A stretch of 64,000 nt of DNA from CBDCCV01 sp965215025 (GTDB lineage: Bacteria > Bacteroidota > Rhodothermia > Rhodothermales > Salinibacteraceae). A program made the position numbers and the translations under genes. The DNA lies in assembly GCA_965215025.1 (NCBI GenBank), contig CBDCCV010000001.1, positions 1,426,001 through 1,490,000 of the forward strand, written 5' to 3'. Positions 34,715 to 43,426 of this stretch are shown here, in pieces. The notes under the pieces were generated by a model. That model was not told the origin of the DNA, made no database searches, and was given only the letters and a program-made list of their open reading frames with translations. Within the stretch, counting starts at the first letter, position 1. Each line of letters starts with the position of its first letter.

Positions 34715-34918
34715 TCAGAGCCGCTCGGGCGCTTCCACCGTGCAGGCGCTCTTTGGCGCATTGTCCGTGTTGCGCGTGCCGGCCGGCTCAAAGAGGCCAA
34801 ACGCGTCCTCAACCCTCGGCGACCTTGACGTGTTGCCCGTTGAGTTCGGCGATGCGATCTTGGGCGCCCACCGCTCGCTGAACGGAGCGAACTTTTCTTT
34901 CAGGCTGATGGGCCGCAT
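34715..34918 (-). pseudogene. Cupin-domain protein remnant (frameshift plus internal deletion)
   Basis: ATG 34918 starts MRPISLKEKFAPFSERWAPK, the N-terminus of a small single-cupin family (..LKEKFxLFSExWxPKIIxELNGQxVKLA..). After KI the frame is off; shifted by two bases the same DNA reads IAELNGQHVKVAEG, so a 2-base insertion (gc near 34855) is present. The sequence then jumps to GLFEPAGTRNTDNAPKSACT, the usual C-terminal segment, meaning about 45 residues holding the metal-binding histidines are deleted. The 67-codon frame that remains cannot fold as a cupin. Confidence 0.78.
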
Positions 34919-34945
34919 AGCCGTTCCTCTCTGGGCGAAAAAGCA

Positions 34946-36157
34946 TCAGTACAGGCGGACGACGTAGGCGGCGCCGGGCTGCCCGTCAGGGGCGTGCCCG
35001 ATCACGGCCACGGCGCCCGAGAGCGCGACGGCCGTGGCGAAGTCCACCTCGCCGATGTCGATGATCTGCGTCTGCCGCCACGCTTCGCCCGCACGAGCGA
35101 AGACGTATACCACGCGGTCGATGTTGAAGTCGTGCCCGAGCTGCTCGTCGTAGCCGGTGACGAGCGCGCGCGCTCTGTCGAGCGAGACGGCCGTGCCAAA
35201 GGCGCCCGAGGCGTAGGGCGTGCGCGGGCGGAGCGTGGCCGTGCGCCGCCATCGGCCCGCGCTTTCTTCGCGCGTGTACACGAAGGCGCGGCCCTCGCGG
35301 TGCCGCCCCGCCTGCGCCGCGCCCACGAGGAGGCGGTCCCCTTCGAGGTCCACGGCCAGGAAGTAGCTCTGGAGGCCGCCCAGGTACGCCGCCTCGCGCC
35401 AGGTGCCGTCCGGCGCGCGCTCGAAGACGTAGGCGCTGCCGGGGCGGCGCTTGGCGTAGGGCGCGGCGGCCACCACGGCGCGGTCGCCGTCGAGCGCCCC
35501 ATCCGCGCCGAAGACGCCGTCGCCGCCGGGGCGCCCGTGCAGGCGGGCCGCCGCGCGCCAGCGGCCCGTCGTAGCCTCGCGCTCGAAGACGTACGCGGCG
35601 CCGTCCGGGCGGCTCAGCGGGCGGCGCGCCGGATCGCCCTGCGTGGTGAGAAGCGCGCGGTCACCGTCGAGCGAGAGGGAAGCGGCAAAGGCGCCCTCCA
35701 CCTCGCTGGGATCGACGGTAAGCTGATCGGTCTCGCGCCAGACGCCCGCCGTGTCGCGCTCGAAGAGGTAGGCCACGTTCGCCTCGGCCTCCGCGAAAAA
35801 CTCCACCGAGGCGCCGATGAGCGCGCGGTCTCCACTCAAGGCCAGCGCCCGTCCGAAGAACGCGCCCTCGCGGCACGTGCTGGGCACGAGCCGGGCGGCC
35901 TGCCGCCACGCGCCCTCGGCGTCCTGCTCGAAGACGTATGCCGCGCCCGCGTTCGCCCCGCACACGCTTTCGCCGCTGGCGCCGACGAGCGCGCGCTGGC
36001 CGTCCACCGCCACCGTCACGCCAAAGGCATCGGTGCGCGCCGAGTCGGCCAGGGGTAATTGGTGGATCGTCTGCGCCTGCGCCGGCCACGCGGCGATCAG
36101 CATCGCCAGCAGCCAGGCCGCTGCTGTGCCCAAGATGTGACGGACGGAGAAAGACAT
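34946..36157 (-). CDS. Secreted FG-GAP-type beta-propeller protein
   Basis: 403 aa. Signal peptide MSFSVRHILGTAAAWLLAML (to AQAQ), then about seven blades with the repeated core FG-x-(A/T)-V/L-x-(L/V)-D/S-G-(D/Q)-RALVGA and AYVFE (for example DAFGVTVAVDGQRALVGASG, FFGRALALSGDRALIGAS, SGAFGTAVSLDRARALVTGY). This integrin-alpha-like propeller occurs in secreted proteins that bind surfaces or partners. No C-terminal sorting domain is seen and it has no enzyme motif. It is a single gene with repeat-rich DNA downstream. Confidence 0.85.
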   Translation of the reverse strand: MSFSVRHILGTAAAWLLAMLIAAWPAQAQTIHQLPLADSARTDAFGVTVAVDGQRALVGASGESVCGANAGAAYVFEQDAEGAWRQAARLVPSTCREGAFFGRALALSGDRALIGASVEFFAEAEANVAYLFERDTAGVWRETDQLTVDPSEVEGAFAASLSLDGDRALLTTQGDPARRPLSRPDGAAYVFEREATTGRWRAAARLHGRPGGDGVFGADGALDGDRAVVAAAPYAKRRPGSAYVFERAPDGTWREAAYLGGLQSYFLAVDLEGDRLLVGAAQAGRHREGRAFVYTREESAGRWRRTATLRPRTPYASGAFGTAVSLDRARALVTGYDEQLGHDFNIDRVVYVFARAGEAWRQTQIIDIGEVDFATAVALSGAVAVIGHAPDGQPGAAYVVRLY

Positions 36158-36267
36158 GCCACGCCGGACGCAAAAGCCATACGTGGAGGAGAGGTGAGAA
36201 GCTGCAACGCGCGTGCAAAGGCGACGGTCCGGCTAATTCTTCCGAGACCGATGGCGGGCCGGGTCGG

Positions 36268-36705
36268 TTAAACCGTCGCAGCAAACCCCGCCGTCACGCC
36301 GAGCGCGCCAACCGCCGCCGCAACCGAGGTGGCGACGCCAACCCGCCTCGAACGAATCCACCCGCACAACCCCAGGCTCAAAAGCAGCGCGTAGATGCCG
36401 AGCGGAAAGAGGACGCCCTGAATCGTGGTCAAAGAAAGAATGCCCGGCGTGAAGTCGGCGAAGCTCGTGGCGCCGCGCTTCATCGCGTCCGACGAGAGGA
36501 TCGCGCTCAAGAGCGTCGTGGCGATGAGCGCGCCCGCCGAGACGCCAGCCGCGCCCGCCGCCCACGACGCCACGCGCCGCTCCGGAGCGGCCGTCAAGAG
36601 CACCGTCAGCGACGCGATGGCGAACCCGCCCAAGACAGCCGAGAGCGAGGAGATCTGCTCGTAGAGGAGTTCGAGGTAGCCGGGCGGGAAAGGCGTTTCA
36701 GGCAT
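36268..36705 (-). CDS. Small membrane protein of unknown function
   Basis: 145 aa from ATG 36705 (MPETPFPPGYLELLYEQISS). Four likely membrane helices follow: LSAVLGGFAIASLTVLL, VSAGALIATTLLSAIL, IQGVLFPLGIYALLLSLGL and SVAAAVGALGVTAGFAA. There is no family I recognise and no charged catalytic motif. The frame is open upstream to 36753, but without a better start. It lies 135 bp past the ABC-F stop on the same strand. Confidence 0.7.
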   Translation of the reverse strand: MPETPFPPGYLELLYEQISSLSAVLGGFAIASLTVLLTAAPERRVASWAAGAAGVSAGALIATTLLSAILSSDAMKRGATSFADFTPGILSLTTIQGVLFPLGIYALLLSLGLCGWIRSRRVGVATSVAAAVGALGVTAGFAATV

Positions 36706-36840
36706 GGCGTTCAGGGAAGGGCAGAAAGGCGGCACAGCGCGCCGTCCGGTCAAAAACCGCTGAGGGTTGCAGAACGCGACTCTCCTCCTGGACAGGAGGG
36801 GAACTTGGCGGGCGAAGTCTTGCTGAATCTCGGCAGCCTC

Positions 36841-38856
36841 TCACGCCTCTTCGCGGGCGACGACCTGGTCGGTGAGCGCTTCCCAGGCGGCGTAGAGGCC
36901 GGCCAGGTCGGCTTGAAGCGATTCGTACGCCTCGGTGGTGGCGCGGGCGGCTTCGGGGTCGTCGTAGAGGGCGGGATCGGCCAGGTCGGCTTCGAGGGCG
37001 GCTTGCTCTTCTTCCTTTTCCAAGATGGCCGCTTCTTTCTCGTTGAGCGCTTTGCGAAGCTGATAGGCGTTCAGGCCGGCCCATTCCCTGCCCTTCTCGT
37101 CCTTTTCTGCGTTGGCGCGCGCGCCATGTTCAGGCGCATCGGGCGAGGCGCCGTTGGTCGAGGCGGGCGCCGGGGCACTGGCGGTGCCGTCGCCGCTGGC
37201 GGCGGCAGCGCTGCTGCCAAGGCGCGCGGCGGTGCCGTGCTCGCGGTGCCACTCGTACTCGGCGTACGTGCCGCTAAAGGTCTTGACCTGCCCGCCGTCC
37301 ACGCGCCAGATGCTTTCGGCCACCTCGCCGATGAAGTGGCGGTCGTGGCTCACCAGGACGAACGTGCCGGCGTACTGCCTGAGCGCCTCCACGAGCACGT
37401 CCTTGGACTGGATGTCGAGGTGGTTCGTCGGCTCATCCAAGACGAGAAAGTTGGCCGGGTGCAGGAGCGTGCGCGCCAGGGCCACGCGCGAGCGCTCGCC
37501 GCCGGAGAGGACGCTCACGCTTTTGAAGACGTCGTCGCCGGTGAAGAGGAAGGCGCCCAGGAGCGTGCGCAGCTCCGTGTCCGAGCGGCCGGGCGCGCGT
37601 TCGCGCAGGCTCTCCAGGACGGTGTGGCGTGCGTCGAGGGCGTCGGCCTGGTGCTGCGCGAAGTGCGCCGCCTGCACGCGGTAGCCCACCTCGCGCCGGC
37701 CCTCGAACGGCTCCTCGCCCAGGAGGATGCGCGCGAGCGTGGACTTCCCCGCGCCGTTGGGTCCGATGAGGGCGATCTTGTCGCCGCGCTCGATCTGGAG
37801 CGGCCCGGCGTGGTCGAAGACCTCGACGGCGCCCTCGGGCGAGGGGTAGGTTTTGGAGAAGGCAGAGAGGCCCATCACCACCTGCCCCGAGCGCGGCGGC
37901 TCGGGGAGGCGCAGCGTCATGGCGGCGTCCTCGGAGGGCGGGGGCGCCACGCGCTCCATCTTCTCCAGGTGCTTGATGCGGCTCTGCACCTGGTTCGCTT
38001 TCGAGGCCTGGTAGCGGAAGCGGCGGATGAACGCCTCGATGTCGGCGATCTTCTTCTGCTGGTTCTCGTAGCGCGCGCGCTGCAATTCGCGCCGCTCCAC
38101 GCGCGCTTCGAGGTAGTGCGAGTAGTTGCCGTGGTAGGGGGTGATCTGCCCGCGCGAAAGCTCGGCAATCGAGGTCACCATCCGGTCCAGGAAAAAGCGG
38201 TCGTGGCTCGTGAGGACGACGGTGCCGGGGTAGCCGGCGAGGTAGCCTTCGAGCCAGCCGATAGAGTCGATGTCGAGGTGGTTCGTCGGCTCGTCGAGGA
38301 GGAGGACGTCGGGGCGCTGGAGGAGGAGGCGGGCGAGCGCCGCGCGCATCCGCCAGCCGCCGGAGAACGTGCTCAAAGGGCGCGAGAGCGCGTCGGGGTC
38401 AAAGCCGAGGCCGGTGAGCGTGGCCTCGGTGCGCGCGCGGACGGTGTGCGCCTCCTCGGCCGAGAGGCGCGCCTGCACCCGTTCGAGGCGGTGGAGAAGC
38501 TTTTCGTAGCGGGTGCTCTCGTAGTCGGTTTCTTCGTCGAGGTCGCTCAGGATCTGCTGCTCTTTCTCTTCGAGGTCGAGCACGTCGGAAAAGGCTTGCA
38601 GCGCCTCGTCGCGCACGGAGCGCTCGGCCTCTTGCTCCTGCACGCTCTGCTCGAGGTAGCCCACCGATTGGCCGCCGCGCTCGACGCGCCCGGCGTCGGG
38701 TTGGAGGCGCCCGTCGATCACGCGCAGCAAAGTGGTCTTCCCCGCGCCGTTCGGCCCGATCAGGCCGATGCGTTGCCCCGGCGTGATCGTCCACGACAGC
38801 CCTTCGAGGACCGGCTCCCCGGCAAAGGCGAGCGAGATGTTCTGAAGCTGAATCAC
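36841..38856 (-). CDS. ABC-F family ATPase (Uup/YheS-like)
   Basis: 671 aa from GTG 38856 (V/MIQLQNISLAFAGEPVLEGL). It has two ATP-binding cassettes and no membrane part: Walker A GLIGPNGAGKTTLLR and ALIGPNGAGKSTLAR; signatures STFSGGWRMR and SVLSGGERSR; Walker B VLLLDEPTNHLDI and LVLDEPTNHLDIQ. Between them is the interdomain linker (YLEARVERRELQRARYENQQ..RFRYQASKANQVQSR) typical of ABC-F. These proteins bind the ribosomal E site and resolve stalled translation; some give antibiotic protection, but this long-tailed form with a C-terminal coiled coil (KALNEKEAAILEKEEEQAAL) fits the housekeeping Uup/YheS type. Confidence 0.94.
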   Translation of the reverse strand: MIQLQNISLAFAGEPVLEGLSWTITPGQRIGLIGPNGAGKTTLLRVIDGRLQPDAGRVERGGQSVGYLEQSVQEQEAERSVRDEALQAFSDVLDLEEKEQQILSDLDEETDYESTRYEKLLHRLERVQARLSAEEAHTVRARTEATLTGLGFDPDALSRPLSTFSGGWRMRAALARLLLQRPDVLLLDEPTNHLDIDSIGWLEGYLAGYPGTVVLTSHDRFFLDRMVTSIAELSRGQITPYHGNYSHYLEARVERRELQRARYENQQKKIADIEAFIRRFRYQASKANQVQSRIKHLEKMERVAPPPSEDAAMTLRLPEPPRSGQVVMGLSAFSKTYPSPEGAVEVFDHAGPLQIERGDKIALIGPNGAGKSTLARILLGEEPFEGRREVGYRVQAAHFAQHQADALDARHTVLESLRERAPGRSDTELRTLLGAFLFTGDDVFKSVSVLSGGERSRVALARTLLHPANFLVLDEPTNHLDIQSKDVLVEALRQYAGTFVLVSHDRHFIGEVAESIWRVDGGQVKTFSGTYAEYEWHREHGTAARLGSSAAAASGDGTASAPAPASTNGASPDAPEHGARANAEKDEKGREWAGLNAYQLRKALNEKEAAILEKEEEQAALEADLADPALYDDPEAARATTEAYESLQADLAGLYAAWEALTDQVVAREEA

Positions 38857-39006
38857 GGCGTTCGTTCTGCTAATCTCGGATAAGAAGGGCCGGGGGGACG
38901 GCGGCTTTCGAGCCGGACTGTAAAAACTTGGGCTGCTGCGAATCCGCCCCGCGCGGCGGTCATAGGACTACGCTCCCTTTTCTACGCAGCAGACGCAAAA
39001 CGTTCA

Positions 39007-40185
39007 ATGCCCCTCAGCGCAGTGATCTTCGACCTCGACGGCACGCTCATCGACGCGAACGACCTCCACGCCGAGGCGTGGCGCCGGGGCTTTGAAGAGC
39101 ACGGCTACCGCCTGCCCGTGGATCGGATCTTGAAAGAGATCGGCGTGGGCGGGACGCAGCTCGTGACCACGCTCGTCGGCGAAGAGGCCGAGGAGGAAGA
39201 GGGCGAGGCGCTGCGCGAGCGGCACGATAAGCTCTACCTGGAGATGATCGAGGGCCGTGCCGTGCCCGCTTTCGAGAAGGTCGAGGCGCTGTTCGAGGCG
39301 CTCAAGGAGCGCGGCCTCCAAACCGCCGTGGCGACGGCCTCGAAGAAAGAAAGCCTGGAGAAGGTGCTGAAGCAAGCCGGCCTCCCGCTCGACGAATGGG
39401 CCGACGCGCTTGTCACCGACAGCGACGTGGAGGGGAGCAAGCCGGCGCCGGACTCGGTCGTGGCTGCGGCGGAAAAGCTCGGCTGCTCGCCCGCCGAGTG
39501 CGTTATGGTGGGAGACACGCCCTTCGACATGACGGCGGCGCGGCGGGCGGGCGCCGTGGCCCTGGGCGTGCTCACGGGCGCGCACCCGAGGGAGGCCCTG
39601 CACCGCGCCGGCGCCCGCGCCGTTTACGACGACGTGGCAGACCTGCTCGAAAACCTAGACGAGGCCCTGCATCGTGCCGCGCCCGCCGAGATAGCTTTCA
39701 CGCCGGAGCGCCTGAACGCGCTCATGGACGAGGCGCTGAGTGAGGCGCGCGCCGGCCTGAGCGAGGGCGAGCTGCCCATCGGCAGCGTCATCGCGCGAGG
39801 GGATGGGCGCGTCGTGGCACGCGGGCACAACCGCGCGCGCGCCACGGGCCGCCGCACCGCCCACGCCGAGACCGAGGCGCTCTTAGACCTGGGCACGACC
39901 AAAGGCGAGGCGCTTATCCTCGTCACCACGCTTGAGCCGTGCCTGATGTGCCTGGGTGCGGCCATAGAGGGCGGCTTCGACACGGTCATCTACGGCCTCG
40001 ACGCGCCCGCCAACGGCGGCACGGAGCGCTGCACGCCCCCGGCCAACGGCGCGTTCCCACGCCTGGTGGGCGGCGTGCGCGCCGAGGAGAGCCGCGCGCT
40101 GCTTTCTGAATGGCTAAGCGAGCATCCGAAAAACGCCTTCGTGCGCGAGCTTTTGGGAGAGACCGGGGCGAGGCAGGAGGCGTGA
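39007..40185 (+). CDS. Fusion of a HAD-family phosphatase with a TadA-like nucleoside deaminase
   Basis: 392 aa. Residues 1-215 are a HAD hydrolase of the beta-phosphoglucomutase/phosphoglycolate phosphatase class: VIFDLDGTLIDANDLHAEAW (D9, D11), VATASKKESLEKVL, SKPAPDSVVAAAEKLG, CVMVGDTPFDMTAARRAGAV. Residues about 232-390 are a cytidine-deaminase-like domain: ELPIGSVIARGDGRVVARGH, zinc site HAETEALLDL (H286, E288) and LEPCLMCLGAAIEGG (C312, C315). Together they could deaminate a nucleotide-related compound and remove a phosphate, as in some salvage or repair steps; the substrate is unknown. There is no frameshift or stop at the junction. Divergent from the ABC-F gene, and followed by the glycosyltransferase gene. 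Confidence 0.88.
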   Translation: MPLSAVIFDLDGTLIDANDLHAEAWRRGFEEHGYRLPVDRILKEIGVGGTQLVTTLVGEEAEEEEGEALRERHDKLYLEMIEGRAVPAFEKVEALFEALKERGLQTAVATASKKESLEKVLKQAGLPLDEWADALVTDSDVEGSKPAPDSVVAAAEKLGCSPAECVMVGDTPFDMTAARRAGAVALGVLTGAHPREALHRAGARAVYDDVADLLENLDEALHRAAPAEIAFTPERLNALMDEALSEARAGLSEGELPIGSVIARGDGRVVARGHNRARATGRRTAHAETEALLDLGTTKGEALILVTTLEPCLMCLGAAIEGGFDTVIYGLDAPANGGTERCTPPANGAFPRLVGGVRAEESRALLSEWLSEHPKNAFVRELLGETGARQEA

Positions 40186-40245
40186 GGGCTGGTCATGGAG
40201 AGCGGGCGCTGGATCATGTAGGGCGAGCCTGGGTTCTCACGCCCT

Positions 40246-41922
40246 ATGAAGGAGCGCGCCACGAGAGACAGACGTACGGCTGAGCAAAACGGCACGCCCG
40301 GAGCGCCGCCGCTTGAAGCGCCGCCGGCCCGGCCAACGGCGTCCGCGCGGCGCCTGCCGTGGTTCGTGGCGCGGTGGTCGCGGGCAGACGTCGCCTTGGT
40401 GACCGTGCTGCTTGCCGTGGCTGTCTTCCAGTTCGCCACGCTGGACGGGGGGCAGGACTGGGGGGGCGACTGGGCGCACTACGTCCTCCACGCCAAGAAC
40501 ATCGCCACGGGCGCCCCCTACGCCGAGACGGATTACGTCTTCAACCGGAAGTTCTTCTTGGCGCCGGAGGTGTATCCGCCTGGCCTGCCGCTGCTTCTGG
40601 CTCCGATCTACGCCCTCTTCGGGCTGAACATCTACCTGATGAAGGGGCTGATGGGGGCGCTGTTCTTAGCCTCCATTGGGGTTACGCTGTGGATGCTCCG
40701 GGGCGACCTGCCGCGCGGGCAACTGGCGGCGCTGGCGGCGCTTCTAGGGTTTAGCCCTTTCCTGTGGAAGCTCTCGCACCAGATCCTCTCGGACGTCCCC
40801 TTCCTCCTGTGGGTGAGCCTGAGCTTGTGGAGCATCCGCCGGATGCACGCCGCCCGCCGCCGCCCGCTGGCCTGGGCCGCCGGGGCCGGGCTTTTCGTCT
40901 ACGCCGCTGTCATCACGCGGCCGCTCGGCCCGGTGCTCATCCTCAGCGTGCTGGCTCTGGACCTCATGCGCACGCGGCGCATCACGCGACAGACAGGCCT
41001 GCTGCTGGGCGTCTGCCTTTTGTGTTACGGCGCGCACGAGCTTATCGCCTATGCCTTTTCCATCCACGCGTTCTCAGCCGAGGAGGCGCGTGCCGTGGGT
41101 TCGGCGGCGGCGGCCTCGGACGGGCACAGCGAGCTGATCCGGGTGAACCTGCTCGGGCGGATTTCACAACTGCCTATGACGGTGGCGACGACAGTGACGG
41201 ACTACCTCCGTCACGCGCTCGCCCTCTGGCACAACGGCTACGCGCAGTGGCCGACGCGCATCCTGGCCGCGTTCGGGTTCCTGGCGGCGGCGGTCGGGTG
41301 GGGGGGGCGGGCGTGGGAGCAGCTCTCCATCTTGGAGGTGTTCTGCGCCCTGTACGTTGCCGCCCTCCTGCCCTGGACCTTCTCGATGGCGCGCTACCTC
41401 CTGCCCGTCATCCCGCTCTACTTCTTCTACGTGCTCGTGGGGGCGGGGCAGCTGCAGGCCTGGCTCGCGCGCAGGTGGCAGCCGCTGCAAAGGCGACCGC
41501 TTCAGAAGCCGTGGGCGGCTGGCCTCCTCGTCGGCGCGGCGCTCTGCTCTTACGGCGCGAGCTACGCTGCGCTCCCCCCGCGTACGCTGCCCACCGACCC
41601 GACGGAGCCGGCGGCGCAGCGCTTTTTCGCGTACGTGCGCACGCACACGCCGCCCGACGCCGTCTTCATCTTTAGAAGGCCACGCACCTTCGCCCTCTAC
41701 ACCGGCCGCCCCACGGCTACCTACCGCGACGCGGGCAACAAGCCGGCCAGCGATGAGAAGCTGCTCCGCGACATCGAGCAGATGGGCGCGCGCTACGTGG
41801 TGGAAGGGCCGCCCGATGAGCCGCGCGCGATCCAGGACCTGGCGCGGCAGTACCCGGACCGCCTCGCGCTCGTGCACGAGGAGACGTACTTTAAGCTCTA
41901 CCGCCTGACGCCCGGCTCGTAA
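40246..41922 (+). CDS. Membrane glycosyltransferase of the ArnT/PMT type
   Basis: 558 aa. A Pro/Ala-rich cytoplasmic N-terminus (1-40) leads to roughly a dozen membrane segments. The first outer loop reads QDWGGDWAHYVLHAKNIATG with the acidic DW/D residues expected for GT-C enzymes using polyprenyl-phosphate sugars, followed by YPPGLPLLLAPIYALFGLN, typical of this family. A C-terminal outer domain (RTHTPPDAVFIFRRPRTFAL) ends the protein. It probably transfers a sugar from a lipid carrier to a surface molecule; donor and acceptor are unknown. The start overlaps a degenerate palindrome (40219-40245). Confidence 0.8.
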   Translation: MKERATRDRRTAEQNGTPGAPPLEAPPARPTASARRLPWFVARWSRADVALVTVLLAVAVFQFATLDGGQDWGGDWAHYVLHAKNIATGAPYAETDYVFNRKFFLAPEVYPPGLPLLLAPIYALFGLNIYLMKGLMGALFLASIGVTLWMLRGDLPRGQLAALAALLGFSPFLWKLSHQILSDVPFLLWVSLSLWSIRRMHAARRRPLAWAAGAGLFVYAAVITRPLGPVLILSVLALDLMRTRRITRQTGLLLGVCLLCYGAHELIAYAFSIHAFSAEEARAVGSAAAASDGHSELIRVNLLGRISQLPMTVATTVTDYLRHALALWHNGYAQWPTRILAAFGFLAAAVGWGGRAWEQLSILEVFCALYVAALLPWTFSMARYLLPVIPLYFFYVLVGAGQLQAWLARRWQPLQRRPLQKPWAAGLLVGAALCSYGASYAALPPRTLPTDPTEPAAQRFFAYVRTHTPPDAVFIFRRPRTFALYTGRPTATYRDAGNKPASDEKLLRDIEQMGARYVVEGPPDEPRAIQDLARQYPDRLALVHEETYFKLYRLTPGS

Positions 41923-41952
41923 ACCGCTGCTCGAAGTAAACCGCTGCTCGAA
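41919..41952. repeat. 17-bp perfect tandem duplication at a stop codon
   Basis: Two copies of gtaaaccgctgctcgaa (41919-41935, 41936-41952). The first includes the TAA of the glycosyltransferase gene, so the coding sequence itself is unchanged. Confidence 0.93.
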
Positions 41953-41969
41953 GCGCCGAGCGCCCGTGC

Positions 41970-43100
41970 TCAGCGCCAGTGCTTGGCGGCGCGGTTCATG
42001 AGCGCGCGGCTCGTGGCCTCGTTCTGCTCGAACACCGTCTTCTCGGTAGTCGAGGAAAAGGCGCCCAGGGCGTCGTGGAGCGTAGGCGTGAGCGAAGCGC
42101 CCAGGCGCTCTTCCCAGCGCGCGCGCCAGGCGGCGGGCAGCGCCTCGGGCAGCGGCTCTTCTGCTAGGACGAGGTAGAGGAGCGTCCACAGGCGCGGCGT
42201 GGCGTCGAGGCTGTACCCGCCGCCGAGCGTGAACACGGCCCGCCCCTCGGTGTGCGCGTCGGAGAGTTCGACGAGGCGGCGGAAGAGCGTCTCGTACGCG
42301 CGCGAGGTAAGCCCGAGGTGCGCCAGCGGGTCGAGCGCGTGCGCGTCCGCGCCGCACTGGACCACGAGCACGTCCGGCCCGAACCACGAGAGGGCGTGCG
42401 GCACCACGCGCTCGAACACGTCGAGGTAGCTCTCGTCCGAGGTGCCGGGTTCGAGTGGGGCGTTGAGCTTAAAGCCGGCCCCGCCGCCCGCGCCAATCTC
42501 GCCGGGAAAGCCGGTCCCCGGAAAGAGGTAGCGCCCCGACTCGTGCAGGCTGATGGTGAGCACGCCGGGGTCGTCGTAGAAGATGGATTGCACGCCGTCG
42601 CCGTGGTGCACGTCGATGTCGATGTAGGCCACGCGCAGGCCCGCGTCCAAGAGCGCGCGGATGGCGACGGCGAGGTCGTTGTAGACGCAAAAGCCCGAAG
42701 CGCGGCCCGCGTGCGCGTGATGCAGCCCGCCGCCGAGCTGGAGCACGCGCCCGGCCTCGCCGGAGGCCACCATCCGAGCGGCGCAGAGCGTGCCGCCGGC
42801 CACGTGGCGCGTGGCCGCGTCCATCCCCTCAAACGCCGGCGTATCGCCCGGCCCTACGCCAAAGCGCTGCTGCCCCGGCGGCGTGCGCCCTTCCGAGGCG
42901 GCCTCGACGTGCACCACCAACGCCTCGTCATGCACGCTGCGGAGGGCCGCACGCGGCGCCGGCGCCGGCTCGGCAAGCGCCGGGGCGTGCCCCATCTCCC
43001 TGAGCAGGTCGAGCACCATCGCGTAGCGCACAGGCCGGAACGGGTGCTCCGGGCCGAAGAAGTAATCCTGGTAACGCGGATGGTAAACAACGGGAAGCAT
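41970..43100 (-). CDS. Histone-deacetylase-family (AcuC/HDAC-like) deacetylase
   Basis: 376 aa from ATG 43100 (MLPVVYHPRYQDYFFGPEHP). A zinc-dependent amidohydrolase of the arginase-deacetylase fold: LQLGGGLHHAHAGRASGFCV, the zinc site VAYIDIDVHHGDGVQSIFYD (D and H ligands), VVQCGADAHALDPLAHLGLT (second Asp), and LGGGYSLDATPRLW. The motifs point to an active enzyme acting on acetylated lysine, acetyl-polyamines or related amides; the exact substrate cannot be told. The frame is open to 43148, but this start matches the family. It converges on the glycosyltransferase gene and is divergent from rlpA. Confidence 0.92.
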   Translation of the reverse strand: MLPVVYHPRYQDYFFGPEHPFRPVRYAMVLDLLREMGHAPALAEPAPAPRAALRSVHDEALVVHVEAASEGRTPPGQQRFGVGPGDTPAFEGMDAATRHVAGGTLCAARMVASGEAGRVLQLGGGLHHAHAGRASGFCVYNDLAVAIRALLDAGLRVAYIDIDVHHGDGVQSIFYDDPGVLTISLHESGRYLFPGTGFPGEIGAGGGAGFKLNAPLEPGTSDESYLDVFERVVPHALSWFGPDVLVVQCGADAHALDPLAHLGLTSRAYETLFRRLVELSDAHTEGRAVFTLGGGYSLDATPRLWTLLYLVLAEEPLPEALPAAWRARWEERLGASLTPTLHDALGAFSSTTEKTVFEQNEATSRALMNRAAKHWR

Positions 43101-43182
43101 GAGGCGTGGGCGGGCGAGGGGAACGCGCGTCAAACACGATAACAGCAAGCCTGCTCAGGATGACAACTGGATAGGCTACAAT

Positions 43183-43226
43183 TTGGATTATGATAAGAAG
43201 AAAATTGGATTATGATAAGAAGAAAA
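43183..43226. repeat. 22-bp AT-rich tandem duplication in the hdac-rlpA intergenic region
   Basis: Two perfect copies of a unit beginning ttggattatgataagaag (43183-43204, 43205-43226). The whole gap 43101-43426 (326 bp) holds no gene; it also contains a half GTCATCCTGA element (ctgctcaggatgac, 43151-43164) and must hold the promoters for both flanking genes. The AT-rich repeat is where a promoter would be expected. Confidence 0.92.
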
Positions 43227-43426
43227 GCGGTTCTGTGCCGTCCTGGAAAGACCCGGCAGCTTGCGCCGGAATGGCGGGCGCACGGCTTCACGTGCGGCGC
43301 AGGGCCTGTAACCTATAGGCGACGCGCCTTGCCGTGCGTTGAACCCTGTCGGCGTTTCGCCGTCTAAGGCGGCACAAGCAGGCCAAGACCCGTTTTCGTG
43401 ACGCCGGAACAGCCAAGCCGCTCGAT

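Noticed and set aside
42440..42470. tRNA-like string ggttcgagt
   Set aside because: It lies inside the deacetylase coding sequence and no acceptor or anticodon stem can be drawn around it; no tRNA gene was found in the window.
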